Of a stretch of DNA of 38,129 nucleotides, positions 1 to 6,697 are shown piece by piece (position 1 is the first letter of the stretch; the number at the start of each line of letters is the position of its first letter). This stretch comes from a virus. The position numbers and the translations under genes were made by a program. The notes under the pieces are model-generated. The model was not told the origin of the DNA. It searched no databases and was given only the letters and a program-made list of their open reading frames with translations. The DNA lies in the IMG/VR virus record IMGVR_UViG_3300017708_002371, positions 1-38,129 of that record. The stretch is one strand, 5' to 3'.

Positions 1-79
1 CTCGAACCCACAACCGCGCACTAATCTGGTGCATACAGAAGGTATAAGCTTCTCGCTCTGCCAATTGAGCTACACTTCC
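1..79 (-). tRNA. partial tRNA with an extra hairpin (anticodon UAU, or GAU)
   Basis: Read on the minus strand from 79 towards 1, the sequence gives acceptor GGAAGTG, TA, a perfect D-stem GCTC/GAGC around a loop with the conserved GG, and at the left edge T-stem GTGGG followed by TTCGAG. The 3' half of the T-arm and the acceptor lie outside the window. Between D-arm and T-arm there are two consecutive hairpins with 5-bp stems and 7-nt loops. The first (AGAAG, loop CTTATAC, CTTCT) has U33 and anticodon UAU. The second (TGCAC, loop CAGATTA, GTGCG) would give GAU but has A at position 33. Read the usual way, the first is the anticodon arm and the second is a long variable arm, which is unusual with this D-arm type. 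Both readings decode isoleucine. Identity is uncertain; that it is a tRNA gene is fairly sure. Confidence 0.75.
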
Positions 80-84
80 GAAAT

Positions 85-642
85 TTATTTGAACCGTGGT
101 CCACCCATCCAACCAACTAAAGAAAATCTATTTCCACTTTTTATTTTCCTAACTCTATGTTGTATTATTGATGGAAACACCAACACATCACCACAATCAA
201 GTTTAAATGAATCTTTGAATTCAGATGCTGGATAAAATATTTCAAGTTCACCACCTTCATAATCATCCTTTGATGATAAGCACATTACAACACTCAATTT
301 TCTAGTGAATTCTTGAGATAAAATCTCAATGTCTGCATCTATGTGCCAGTTGTAAAAATCACCTTCGTTATATTGAGTAAATTGTATTTTCTTTCGATAC
401 CCATCAATGTCAAAGTTAAAATAATGTTTATTTGCACTAAGTACAAAATGTGACATCATTCCAGCAATCCAACTATCATTATCAATCCAATTAACTTTAG
501 ACTTCCTATGTTTTGGATTTACATTACCGTCACCAAGTCCAACATAAGCATCTTCTAAATCAATTCGATATTCTTTGATAATTTCATCACAAATACTTTT
601 AGGAATTTGTGATGGGATTTGGTAGTAATTGAGGAGTGTCAT
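85..642 (-). CDS. 2OG-Fe(II) oxygenase (prolyl 4-hydroxylase-like)
   Basis: A 185-aa protein with the double-stranded beta-helix signature of Fe(II)/2-oxoglutarate dioxygenases. The metal site is the H-x-D pair H100/D102 (NWHIDAD) and the distal H162, with R172 ten residues later as the 2-oxoglutarate carboxylate anchor (QHRV...NRFSL). The motif GGELEIF before the distal histidine is typical of the P4Hc type. Such oxygenases are common in T4-like cyanophages; their substrates (protein, small molecule or nucleic acid) are mostly unknown. The ATG start at 642 lies 44 nt inside the preceding gene (599-793). It is the last protein gene before the tRNA. All catalytic residues are present, so an active enzyme is likely; the substrate cannot be inferred. 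Confidence 0.88.
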   Translation of the reverse strand: MTLLNYYQIPSQIPKSICDEIIKEYRIDLEDAYVGLGDGNVNPKHRKSKVNWIDNDSWIAGMMSHFVLSANKHYFNFDIDGYRKKIQFTQYNEGDFYNWHIDADIEILSQEFTRKLSVVMCLSSKDDYEGGELEIFYPASEFKDSFKLDCGDVLVFPSIIQHRVRKIKSGNRFSLVGWMGGPRFK

Positions 643-793
643 CTATTTTCCAAGTGGGTGGGTGAAAAACACAGTATTCATTAAATGTTATTTTCATTTC
701 CTTTTCTGTTAATCCACAATTTTTTGCTGCTTTTGGAAGATTCCATTTTGCCGAAAATAGCATTTCCATTGACTCTCTTGTTTCTGGTCTCAT
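599..793 (-). CDS. small conserved cyanophage protein, HTH-like
   Basis: A 64-aa protein starting MRPETRESMEMLFSAKW. The segment LPKAAKNCGLTEKEMKITF resembles a helix-turn-helix (AA..CGLTE..M), so DNA binding is possible, but this is inferred from a short pattern only. Proteins of this look recur in cyanomyoviruses without assigned function. Its start lies 23 nt downstream of a 55-bp intergenic repeat (816-870) that also precedes the gp59 gene at nearly the same distance, which suggests shared regulation. It overlaps the oxygenase gene by 44 nt. Confidence 0.65.
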   Translation of the reverse strand: MRPETRESMEMLFSAKWNLPKAAKNCGLTEKEMKITFNEYCVFHPPTWKIDDTPQLLPNPITNS

Positions 794-815
794 AATTTTG
801 AAAACCTCTCATATG

Positions 816-870
816 AAAAAATTGTGGGGATTTTTTTGCCCCGATTTTTGGATTTAAAACCCGTTTTCCT
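816..870 (-). repeat. 55-bp intergenic repeat, copy 1
   Basis: Aligned without gaps to 19926-19980, 43 of 55 positions are identical by hand count. On the minus strand the core is an A-run followed by TCCCCA, one variable base and AATTTTTT. This copy also has GGGG seven to nine bases before CCCC, so it could form a short hairpin followed by a T-run (a weak terminator). It begins inside the last codons of the CpeT gene and ends 23 nt before the ATG of the 64-aa gene. The other copy ends 22 nt before the gp59 start. The constant spacing argues for a promoter-like or leader function; the function is unknown. Confidence 0.6.
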
Positions 871-1312
871 TTTGGAGTTCATAATATGTTGGTGAACCCC
901 ACTCAAGTTTACTGCCTTTCCATCCTTGATCCATACTACGATAAGTATATCCATCAAATTCTACGAAACTTTTAAGTGTTGTTTCACGAATGCTTGGATC
1001 TGGATTAATCAATTCACCTTTATAGAACGTATCTGTAAGTATGAACTTCATATCGAATATAGGATTATGAGTCCAAGAGATTCCCCAGTTCTCAACAATG
1101 ATAGAATCATCTTTTGCCACGATCTTATGGCATCGAGAACGATAGGGTCTTGATTCTCCCTCATGATCATACCATTGTTTAATGGTCATCCTACCTCCTT
1201 CACGAAGGTCTGTCCACTCAATATGAACATGAGAGTGATCTCTGGGACTTGATTGTGCTTGTCTTAAATTATTATACTTTCCTGCTAATTTTGATATGAA
1301 CTCTTCAATCAT
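854..1312 (-). CDS. cpeT: CpeT-like phycobiliprotein lyase
   Basis: A 152-aa protein matching the CpeT/CpcT chromophore lyase family. The N-terminus has the family pattern of an aromatic/Asn-rich helix followed by QAQSSPRDHSHVHIEW, then KQWYDHEGESRPYRSR and IVENW, which line the bilin pocket in T-type lyases. These enzymes help attach phycoerythrobilin to phycobiliprotein cysteines; a cyanophage CpeT has been shown to bind bilins. At 152 aa it is shorter than host CpeT (roughly 200 aa), as phage versions are. The start ATG at 1312 overlaps the preceding small gene by ATGA, so the two are probably co-transcribed from the consensus promoter at 1521-1549. It is an auxiliary metabolic gene for light harvesting. 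Confidence 0.8.
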   Translation of the reverse strand: MIEEFISKLAGKYNNLRQAQSSPRDHSHVHIEWTDLREGGRMTIKQWYDHEGESRPYRSRCHKIVAKDDSIIVENWGISWTHNPIFDMKFILTDTFYKGELINPDPSIRETTLKSFVEFDGYTYRSMDQGWKGSKLEWGSPTYYELQKENGF

Positions 1313-1497
1313 GCTGCTACATTTGGTTTGGTGTAGAAAATCATTTCTTCGTCAACCTTATCACGGACAACCTTGAAAACATTCATAAACTCATCATATG
1401 TATTACACTCAATAACTTTCTCATTGCCTTGGGTTGAGAACAAAGTGAAATGCCTCTTACTCATATCGATGAGGACTGAATTGATGTACTCTTCCAT
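1309..1497 (-). CDS. small conserved cyanophage protein
   Basis: A 62-aa protein starting MEEYINSVLIDMSKRHF; function unknown. The ATG at 1497 is preferred over an upstream in-frame GTG because AGGG lies 7 nt before it and the sigma70-like promoter (1521-1549) sits directly upstream. The sequence alternates beta-like segments (HFTLFSTQGNEKVIEC) and a helix (YDEFMNVFKVVRDKVDEE), which suggests a small alpha/beta fold. It is the first gene of a short early-type operon and overlaps cpeT by ATGA. Similar proteins are common in cyanomyoviruses. Confidence 0.7.
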   Translation of the reverse strand: MEEYINSVLIDMSKRHFTLFSTQGNEKVIECNTYDEFMNVFKVVRDKVDEEMIFYTKPNVAA

Positions 1498-1520
1498 GGT
1501 GTTCCCTGGTTTACCCACGT

Positions 1521-1549
1521 ATTATAGCAGGATCAGGGATCCGTGTCAA
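1521..1549 (-). promoter_or_regulatory. consensus sigma70-like (early) promoter
   Basis: Minus strand: -35 TTGACA (1544-1549), 17-bp spacer, -10 TATAAT (1521-1526), with TG one base before the -10 (extended -10). It starts 24 nt before the ATG of the small gene at 1497 and partly overlaps the 3' end of the preceding virion gene, so it separates the late virion operon from an early-type small-gene/cpeT operon. Confidence 0.85.
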
Positions 1550-2156
1550 CCTCTGCTTGCTCGATGACTAGTGAATCGATATCCTTACGTTCTCCGTAGA
1601 TATGATAGAAACAGTCTATTGGCATACCACCTTGTGCTTGAAGATGTACTTTTTCGGCATCAAGTCTTTTTATAATAACATTTTGATGAGCACCAATGGG
1701 TGTTAGTAAAACAGTCATTGTCCTAACATCTACAAGATCTTTCCAATATGCAGGGAGACTAATTTCTTTCTGATTGGTTACTCGACCACGAACATATACA
1801 CCATATTCTGGTCCTTCAAGGCATCCGTGCCATAACCGAACACCTTCTTTATTAGGTGATGGGTGTGGAATATTGAATGCTTTCGAGTTTGAACTGAATG
1901 ATCCAGCAGACACTAAACCAGAAAATGTTGCAGTTGTTCCTGTTAAAGGACCAGCAAGAGTTAGTGATGTAGTAACTGTAAAATTATCAATCTTTGCAGT
2001 GGAATAATATCTATTTGGACAAGCCTCTGTTGGATAATCCTCTTCTGCAAGTAGAAACTGTTTAGTAATGTACTGATCAAGAGCAGATGGAACTCCATAT
2101 GCTGCTCTATCTGCACAATCGGGACCATCAGGTCTGCTTCCTGGTGTAAATGTCAT
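1533..2156 (-). CDS. virion structural (fibre-like) protein, paralog of the next gene
   Basis: A 207-aa protein. The N-terminal half has repetitive Thr/Gly/Leu-rich beta segments (VTTSLTLAGPLTGTTATF), typical of fibre shafts. From about residue 95 it carries a C-terminal domain with HPSPNKEGVRLWHGCLEGPE, VYVRGRV, ISLPAYWKDLV and LLTPIGAHQ. The same domain, with the same spacing, is in the adjacent 277-aa protein. This domain recurs in cyanophage tail or head fibre-like proteins; its function is not established. The start overlaps the previous stop by one base (TAATG). It is the last gene of the minus-strand virion operon. The host-contact role is inference. Confidence 0.65.
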   Translation of the reverse strand: MTFTPGSRPDGPDCADRAAYGVPSALDQYITKQFLLAEEDYPTEACPNRYYSTAKIDNFTVTTSLTLAGPLTGTTATFSGLVSAGSFSSNSKAFNIPHPSPNKEGVRLWHGCLEGPEYGVYVRGRVTNQKEISLPAYWKDLVDVRTMTVLLTPIGAHQNVIIKRLDAEKVHLQAQGGMPIDCFYHIYGERKDIDSLVIEQAEVDTDP

Positions 2157-2989
2157 TATTTTTCCTCAATGTTGTTTAAATTTTCTTTAACCATGTCTTT
2201 AATCAATCCTTCAACATAGTTATGTTCAAAGTTGAATGAGTATCCTTCGTTTCCTCCAGGATAATCTTCATGTGATTCACCCTCATATTCTACTATAAGA
2301 TCGTCATCAAGTCTACGGGCAACAATGTGGTAATCACCACTGATAGGTCCACCAAGATTATTTCTTACAACAACTTGCCTTCCCCATCTAATTTCTTGAA
2401 CGAATAGTTCTTGCCAAGTTCCAAACGGTGTTAAATTAATGGACATATCTTCTTTATTGACGAGACCATCCCAGAAAGATGGAAGTTCAATAACACCATT
2501 TGGTGGAATCTTTCCTCTACAATATACAGCAATCTCTGGACCTTCTATACAAACGTGCCTCAATCTCCACCCATCTTTATTTGGATGAGGCATATCAAAT
2601 GGCAAATCCTTCTTAAGTGCAAGAACATGTCTTCCACAACTACCTATAACCATTCCTTGTGCTAAAACGTTAGCACCTACGACTGCATTGGTGGCAACAT
2701 TAAGATCACCCAGAATACCAACACTACCCAAGACTGCTAATGAGAATGGGTTTGCGGGTGGTCCATAGCAGAACCCACCAGGAATGAATGGTGGTGGTGA
2801 ATCGGGATTGATTAGAGGACCAATATTGACTGTACCAAAACAAAGAGGGAATGGTGTGCCAACATTCATTGGTCCTTCAATGAATGCGGAACCTCGAACT
2901 CGTGCAGGTCCAAGTCCAAAAAATGGAACGACACCTAGACCAACGTTGAGTTGATGTTGAATAGTTAAATCATCGACTGACCATGCCAT
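2156..2989 (-). CDS. virion structural (fibre-like) protein
   Basis: A 277-aa protein with a Gly/Pro-rich N-terminal half (repeated GPxNVG, GPLINPDSPPPFIPGG and short beta repeats such as LGDLNVATNAVVGANV). About residues 130-215 form the domain shared with the 207-aa neighbour: MPHPNKDGWRLRHVCIEGPE, VYCRGKIPPNGVIELPSFW, LTPFGTWQ. The C-terminus is acidic and unique. It is probably part of a tail fibre or baseplate-associated appendage, since it directly follows the gp5/needle genes. No enzymatic motif is seen. Confidence 0.65.
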   Translation of the reverse strand: MAWSVDDLTIQHQLNVGLGVVPFFGLGPARVRGSAFIEGPMNVGTPFPLCFGTVNIGPLINPDSPPPFIPGGFCYGPPANPFSLAVLGSVGILGDLNVATNAVVGANVLAQGMVIGSCGRHVLALKKDLPFDMPHPNKDGWRLRHVCIEGPEIAVYCRGKIPPNGVIELPSFWDGLVNKEDMSINLTPFGTWQELFVQEIRWGRQVVVRNNLGGPISGDYHIVARRLDDDLIVEYEGESHEDYPGGNEGYSFNFEHNYVEGLIKDMVKENLNNIEEK

Positions 2990-2995
2990 AATTAT

Positions 2996-3586
2996 TTAAA
3001 CGTAAGATGATAGTGTTGTGAAATCTGCGACATTCAACGGATCTGTTTTACCGATTAGTTTGGAAGAGGCACATGTTAATCCTTTAATAAAGTTTGATAC
3101 TATTTTCATTTCAGTATTTGCTACAATTTTTGCAACGTTTGGTGTAAAAAGTCTATATCCTACTTCTGCTTTTAAATCAAAAGATCCATCACATTTGAGT
3201 TTGATATCTTGGTTTGCTTCTATTTTAACATGACCTCTTCCAGTGGTCTCACCATTTGCTAGAATATCAATATCCCTAGCAACCAGTCTAATACGACCAT
3301 TGTCTGCTGTCAAGTTTATGTCACCATTAAGGCAATGAATATCTATTCCAGGTTCTGTACCATTTACAGTGTCACCACACTTTATCTGAAAAACACCAGG
3401 ATTTCTTAAAGAAGTCCATCCTGCTCTATTTCCATCATTATCCATATGTAGATAGTGTAATGGATGGAAAGCTTCTAATCCAGCACCAGTAACTACACCG
3501 TCACCGCACTGAGTTCCAAGTAACAAATCACCTTGAGGGTTAGTTTTCTTTACCTGAACATGCCTTAATGCTTTTGAATCTGACAT
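2996..3586 (-). CDS. beta-helical needle-like baseplate protein
   Basis: A 196-aa protein. From about residue 75 it is made of short alternating beta repeats (DINLTADNGRIRLVARDIDI, GHVKIEANQDIKLKCDG) like the triple-stranded beta-helix of the T4 gp5 C-terminal domain and VgrG/gpV spikes. In T4 this helix is fused to gp5; here the gp5-like protein is encoded just upstream and ends in a disordered Pro/Thr/Gly tail, so this protein could be a separately encoded needle. A late-type motif CTAAATA lies at 3603-3609, 17 nt before the ATG. The spike role is inferred from repeat pattern and position. Confidence 0.6.
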   Translation of the reverse strand: MSDSKALRHVQVKKTNPQGDLLLGTQCGDGVVTGAGLEAFHPLHYLHMDNDGNRAGWTSLRNPGVFQIKCGDTVNGTEPGIDIHCLNGDINLTADNGRIRLVARDIDILANGETTGRGHVKIEANQDIKLKCDGSFDLKAEVGYRLFTPNVAKIVANTEMKIVSNFIKGLTCASSKLIGKTDPLNVADFTTLSSYV

Positions 3587-3602
3587 ACTATGTTTTTATC
3601 TG

Positions 3603-3609
3603 TATTTAG
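3603..3609 (-). promoter_or_regulatory. putative late promoter motif CTAAATA
   Basis: CTAAATA on the minus strand, 17 nt upstream of the 196-aa gene start and overlapping the gp5 stop. It resembles the T4 late promoter element TATAAATA. The leader would be very short. Confidence 0.45.
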
Positions 3610-6455
3610 TATCCACCTCCACCACTTCCACTACTATATCCACCACTAGATGGTGGTGGTGTGGGTGTTGGTGCAGGAGGTGGTGTAGGTGCTGGTGTTG
3701 GTTGAGGAACCGTAGTAGTAGTCGTTGTTGCAGTTGGTGTAGGTATTGGATCTACAACCACACCTTCTGCAGATTCTTGTTCTTCATCAGCAGGAATTGG
3801 TTGAATAGCATTTCCAACTTTTGGAGTTGGTTTTGCGTATGGATCTCTCAAACTTTCTTCTGGAGTATCATAGATGTAGGAATGATTTATCGGACTATGA
3901 AGTCTTCCAACCATCTTTCTTCCTTTATGTTTATGGTATGGTCCATAATATGGTTGTCCATTCACATAACCAATAACCAATCTACCAATACAATCATCAA
4001 CAGTAATAATTCTGTCACCAGAAAGAGTTTTTGCATTATCATCAGGATTTTCATCAATTCTCTTCTTAAATATTGGTAAGATTATTGCATTAATACCTGT
4101 ATTTGATCTTATGTAGATATCTGGATATGAACTAAACGTAGAACCAGGATCTTGAATTACAACTTCAATAAGTTGACCAATATCATTGAAAACTGGAACT
4201 AATTTTAAACCAGTATCTGATCCTCGTTTTTCTCCACCACCATCAACTACAATTACATCACCCTGCTTATAATTAAATCCAGGATTGTAAATATACACTG
4301 CATCTAGTATAATATCTGCCCTCTCACCACCACTGATAGGTCTATTATCACGTGGTCCTTTTATAAGTCTCCATTTGCCACCATCCCAAATTGATTTATC
4401 TCCTTCTCTAACATCTTCACCAACAAATCCTTCCCAGTTACCAGTACCGTTTGTAACATTAGTATATGGAGAATTGATTTGAGGATCTGTAGGTGCAGTT
4501 CCAGTAAAATCTGCAGGACCTAGTTCATTCTTAAATGTATTTGTAGGAGTTGGAACTGTAAGTGACCCACCATTACACATTAAAATAGGACTTGTTGGTC
4601 CTTGACCACTAATAACTTGAATTACATTCCCATCTGGATCAAATACTTCAACTTCTGTATCTACTGGTAATGTAATACTGGGACAACGATCATATCCTTC
4701 TGCCTTATAAGGTATTTCAATTGCATCATCAGGTTTCTTTACTTCCCATTTACCAGTTTGATCTCTAAGAATTGCTTCTTCTGGTTTACTAATATTTGTA
4801 GAACCATCTGGTTCATCTAGATAACCATTGCCAGGTTGAACTACGAGAGCACCAACAATTTGAATATCATCACCTTGTTTTAGTGATGTATCTGCTGGAC
4901 TATCTGGATTATTCGCATCATTAGTAATAAGTTCAATTTTATAACCACCACCATTTCCGCAAGCATCTGTGATACTAATTGTTGGTGTGTAAGTATACCC
5001 ACTACCAAAACTACTAAAGTCAACACCCATGATCTGACCACCAAAGGTAATTAGATCAGCAGCAAGACCTTGACCACCTCCACCACTGAAAGAAATACTA
5101 GGAGGACCACAAGGTAATTGTGATGTATTACATTCTGGACCGACTTCACCAGGGATTGCTTTGGAAATGTCATCCATAATGCCCGCAATTCCCTCAGACA
5201 CATCTGCTGATAAACTAGATCCGTCCCAGAAACTCCACTGATCTTTATACTCACAGTTTGGAGTAGAATCACATTTTAAGAAATTAAGAAGACCTTGAAT
5301 AATTTCAAGAACAGAGAATGCCTGACTAACTATTCCTGCTCCCTGTCCAACTAAACCAGCAATACCACTTACTGCACTATTAACAGCACCAGTAATCTCA
5401 CCAAGAATATTACCAAGCATATCACCGACCATCTTCTCGGCAGCACACATTGGTGCCATCACATAATTATCAACCAACTGCTCGAACATACCCTTTGCCA
5501 TCTGAAAGAGTGTATCCATAATTTTTTGGAATACACAAGCAAGAGTATCGGTAGTGGTTGATGCACCACCAGAGAATATCTGTCTCAAGTTTGGTGGTAA
5601 CAACTCTCCAACATCTTTAAGACCAGCATTGATTTTGTTGAGGATAAATCCTCTCATCTTACCAACAATCATCTTAAAGAGACTTGCAACTGCACCAGCA
5701 ACTTGATTTGTAATGTTCTGTATGTTTGCTAGGATACTATTTGCAGTCTCAATCGCAGTTGATGCGAATAGTTTTATTCTTTTAATAGTTGCAAGAGCTC
5801 TTTGGATAAATCCTTGAACACCTTTTACTGGTCCAGCACCACCTTCACACTCAATATTTCTTTTTCTAGGTGATCCTTCCTTACCATCTGCCGTTTGTAT
5901 AAGTTCCTTTTTTGTTTTTTGGGAAGAATCTGCACTGAATGATTCAATGATTTGCTTGTCTCCAGCTGCTGGTGCAGTGGGGATGGATGGTTCTTTTATG
6001 GATTTCGGTCCAGTCTTACCATCATAACCAGTTCTACCAACATATCCTTCTTCAGGATCTCCACCAAACAGTGCAGTATTTGGGTCGTTAGGAAGAGCTC
6101 CTAAAATGACTGGTTGTCTACCTTCAACCCCATCCCAGAACCAACCTACAACCCAGGATCCTTGAGCCAGACAAATAGTTTCACTATAACCACCATGACC
6201 AGTACCTGCAGTTACAGGGAGAATGACATCCGCCATATCCAGTTGTTGATCTGGGACAACTTTTACCTCAGAATCTCTACCGAATATTCTTACACGATAT
6301 CTTGTACCATGACCTTTTTTATCTTGGCGATCATGGTTTTCTAGGACTTGATTTCCAATCCAAGTAGACTCGTCAACAATTTGACCAGTCCACCAGTACA
6401 TTTGGTTTTTTGAAAGTCCAGTTGAATTATACTGGTTTGTTAACTGTCTGACCAT
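3606..6455 (-). CDS. 5: gp5-like baseplate hub/spike protein without lysozyme domain
   Basis: A 949-aa protein. Residues about 45-130 form the gp5/VgrG OB-fold: GTRYRVRIFGRD, then QGSWVVGWFWDGVEGRQPVI, ending LGALPND. Residues about 200-400 are helical and Ala/Gly-rich (AVASLFKMIVGKM, ILGEITGAVNSAVSGIAGLV). The rest is beta-rich with repeated G-x-Y-x-x-P-x-I modules (YTYTPTISI, FSSYPDIYI), then a low-complexity Pro/Thr and Gly tail. In T4, gp5 is OB-fold, lysozyme, beta-helix; here no lysozyme motif is visible, and murein hydrolase domains are instead in the two large tail proteins upstream. It should be the central baseplate spike that contacts the gp27-like hub encoded two genes upstream. 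Confidence 0.82.
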   Translation of the reverse strand: MVRQLTNQYNSTGLSKNQMYWWTGQIVDESTWIGNQVLENHDRQDKKGHGTRYRVRIFGRDSEVKVVPDQQLDMADVILPVTAGTGHGGYSETICLAQGSWVVGWFWDGVEGRQPVILGALPNDPNTALFGGDPEEGYVGRTGYDGKTGPKSIKEPSIPTAPAAGDKQIIESFSADSSQKTKKELIQTADGKEGSPRKRNIECEGGAGPVKGVQGFIQRALATIKRIKLFASTAIETANSILANIQNITNQVAGAVASLFKMIVGKMRGFILNKINAGLKDVGELLPPNLRQIFSGGASTTTDTLACVFQKIMDTLFQMAKGMFEQLVDNYVMAPMCAAEKMVGDMLGNILGEITGAVNSAVSGIAGLVGQGAGIVSQAFSVLEIIQGLLNFLKCDSTPNCEYKDQWSFWDGSSLSADVSEGIAGIMDDISKAIPGEVGPECNTSQLPCGPPSISFSGGGGQGLAADLITFGGQIMGVDFSSFGSGYTYTPTISITDACGNGGGYKIELITNDANNPDSPADTSLKQGDDIQIVGALVVQPGNGYLDEPDGSTNISKPEEAILRDQTGKWEVKKPDDAIEIPYKAEGYDRCPSITLPVDTEVEVFDPDGNVIQVISGQGPTSPILMCNGGSLTVPTPTNTFKNELGPADFTGTAPTDPQINSPYTNVTNGTGNWEGFVGEDVREGDKSIWDGGKWRLIKGPRDNRPISGGERADIILDAVYIYNPGFNYKQGDVIVVDGGGEKRGSDTGLKLVPVFNDIGQLIEVVIQDPGSTFSSYPDIYIRSNTGINAIILPIFKKRIDENPDDNAKTLSGDRIITVDDCIGRLVIGYVNGQPYYGPYHKHKGRKMVGRLHSPINHSYIYDTPEESLRDPYAKPTPKVGNAIQPIPADEEQESAEGVVVDPIPTPTATTTTTTVPQPTPAPTPPPAPTPTPPPSSGGYSSGSGGGGY

Positions 6456-6462
6456 GAGTTAC

Positions 6463-6690
6463 TCAGTCCTCATATACTAGGCATTCTGGTTCTGATGGGT
6501 TAGCATCACAATACAGTTCTAGTGGTGATGGATCATGATGATCACCTGCTTCAATTTCTTTCTTGTGATGCTCTGCATAATCTTCCAACTCGTGCAACTC
6601 ACCTTCAATATGACGACGTTGTTGTGGTGAGATGGTAGGATTCTCAAGAATCTTTTTATCTGTTTCGATGTGCGTTTCTATGTTTTCCAT
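6463..6690 (-). CDS. small conserved cyanophage protein
   Basis: A 75-aa acidic, helical protein; function unknown. An in-frame TTG lies 18 nt upstream, but the ATG at 6690 (MENIETHIETDKK) is the better start and follows the gp27 stop. The middle is a likely coiled coil (QQRRHIEGELHELEDYAEHHKKEIE), and the C-terminus is conserved-looking with two cysteines (LYCDANPSEPEC). Its position between the hub genes gp27 and gp5 in every sense of the operon suggests a baseplate assembly or chaperone role, which is inference. Confidence 0.65.
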   Translation of the reverse strand: MENIETHIETDKKILENPTISPQQRRHIEGELHELEDYAEHHKKEIEAGDHHDPSPLELYCDANPSEPECLVYED

Positions 6691-6697
6691 GTTTAAA

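Noticed and set aside
1498-1518. N-terminal extension of the small gene at 1309-1497 from a GTG codon
   Set aside because: The GTG lies next to the -10 of the promoter, and the ATG at 1497 has a Shine-Dalgarno sequence at proper distance.
3620-3720. Repetitive GGT/GTT tracts as a microsatellite or CRISPR-like repeat
   Set aside because: They encode the Pro/Thr and Gly low-complexity C-terminus of the gp5-like protein; there are no regular spacers, and no CRISPR array is seen anywhere in the window.
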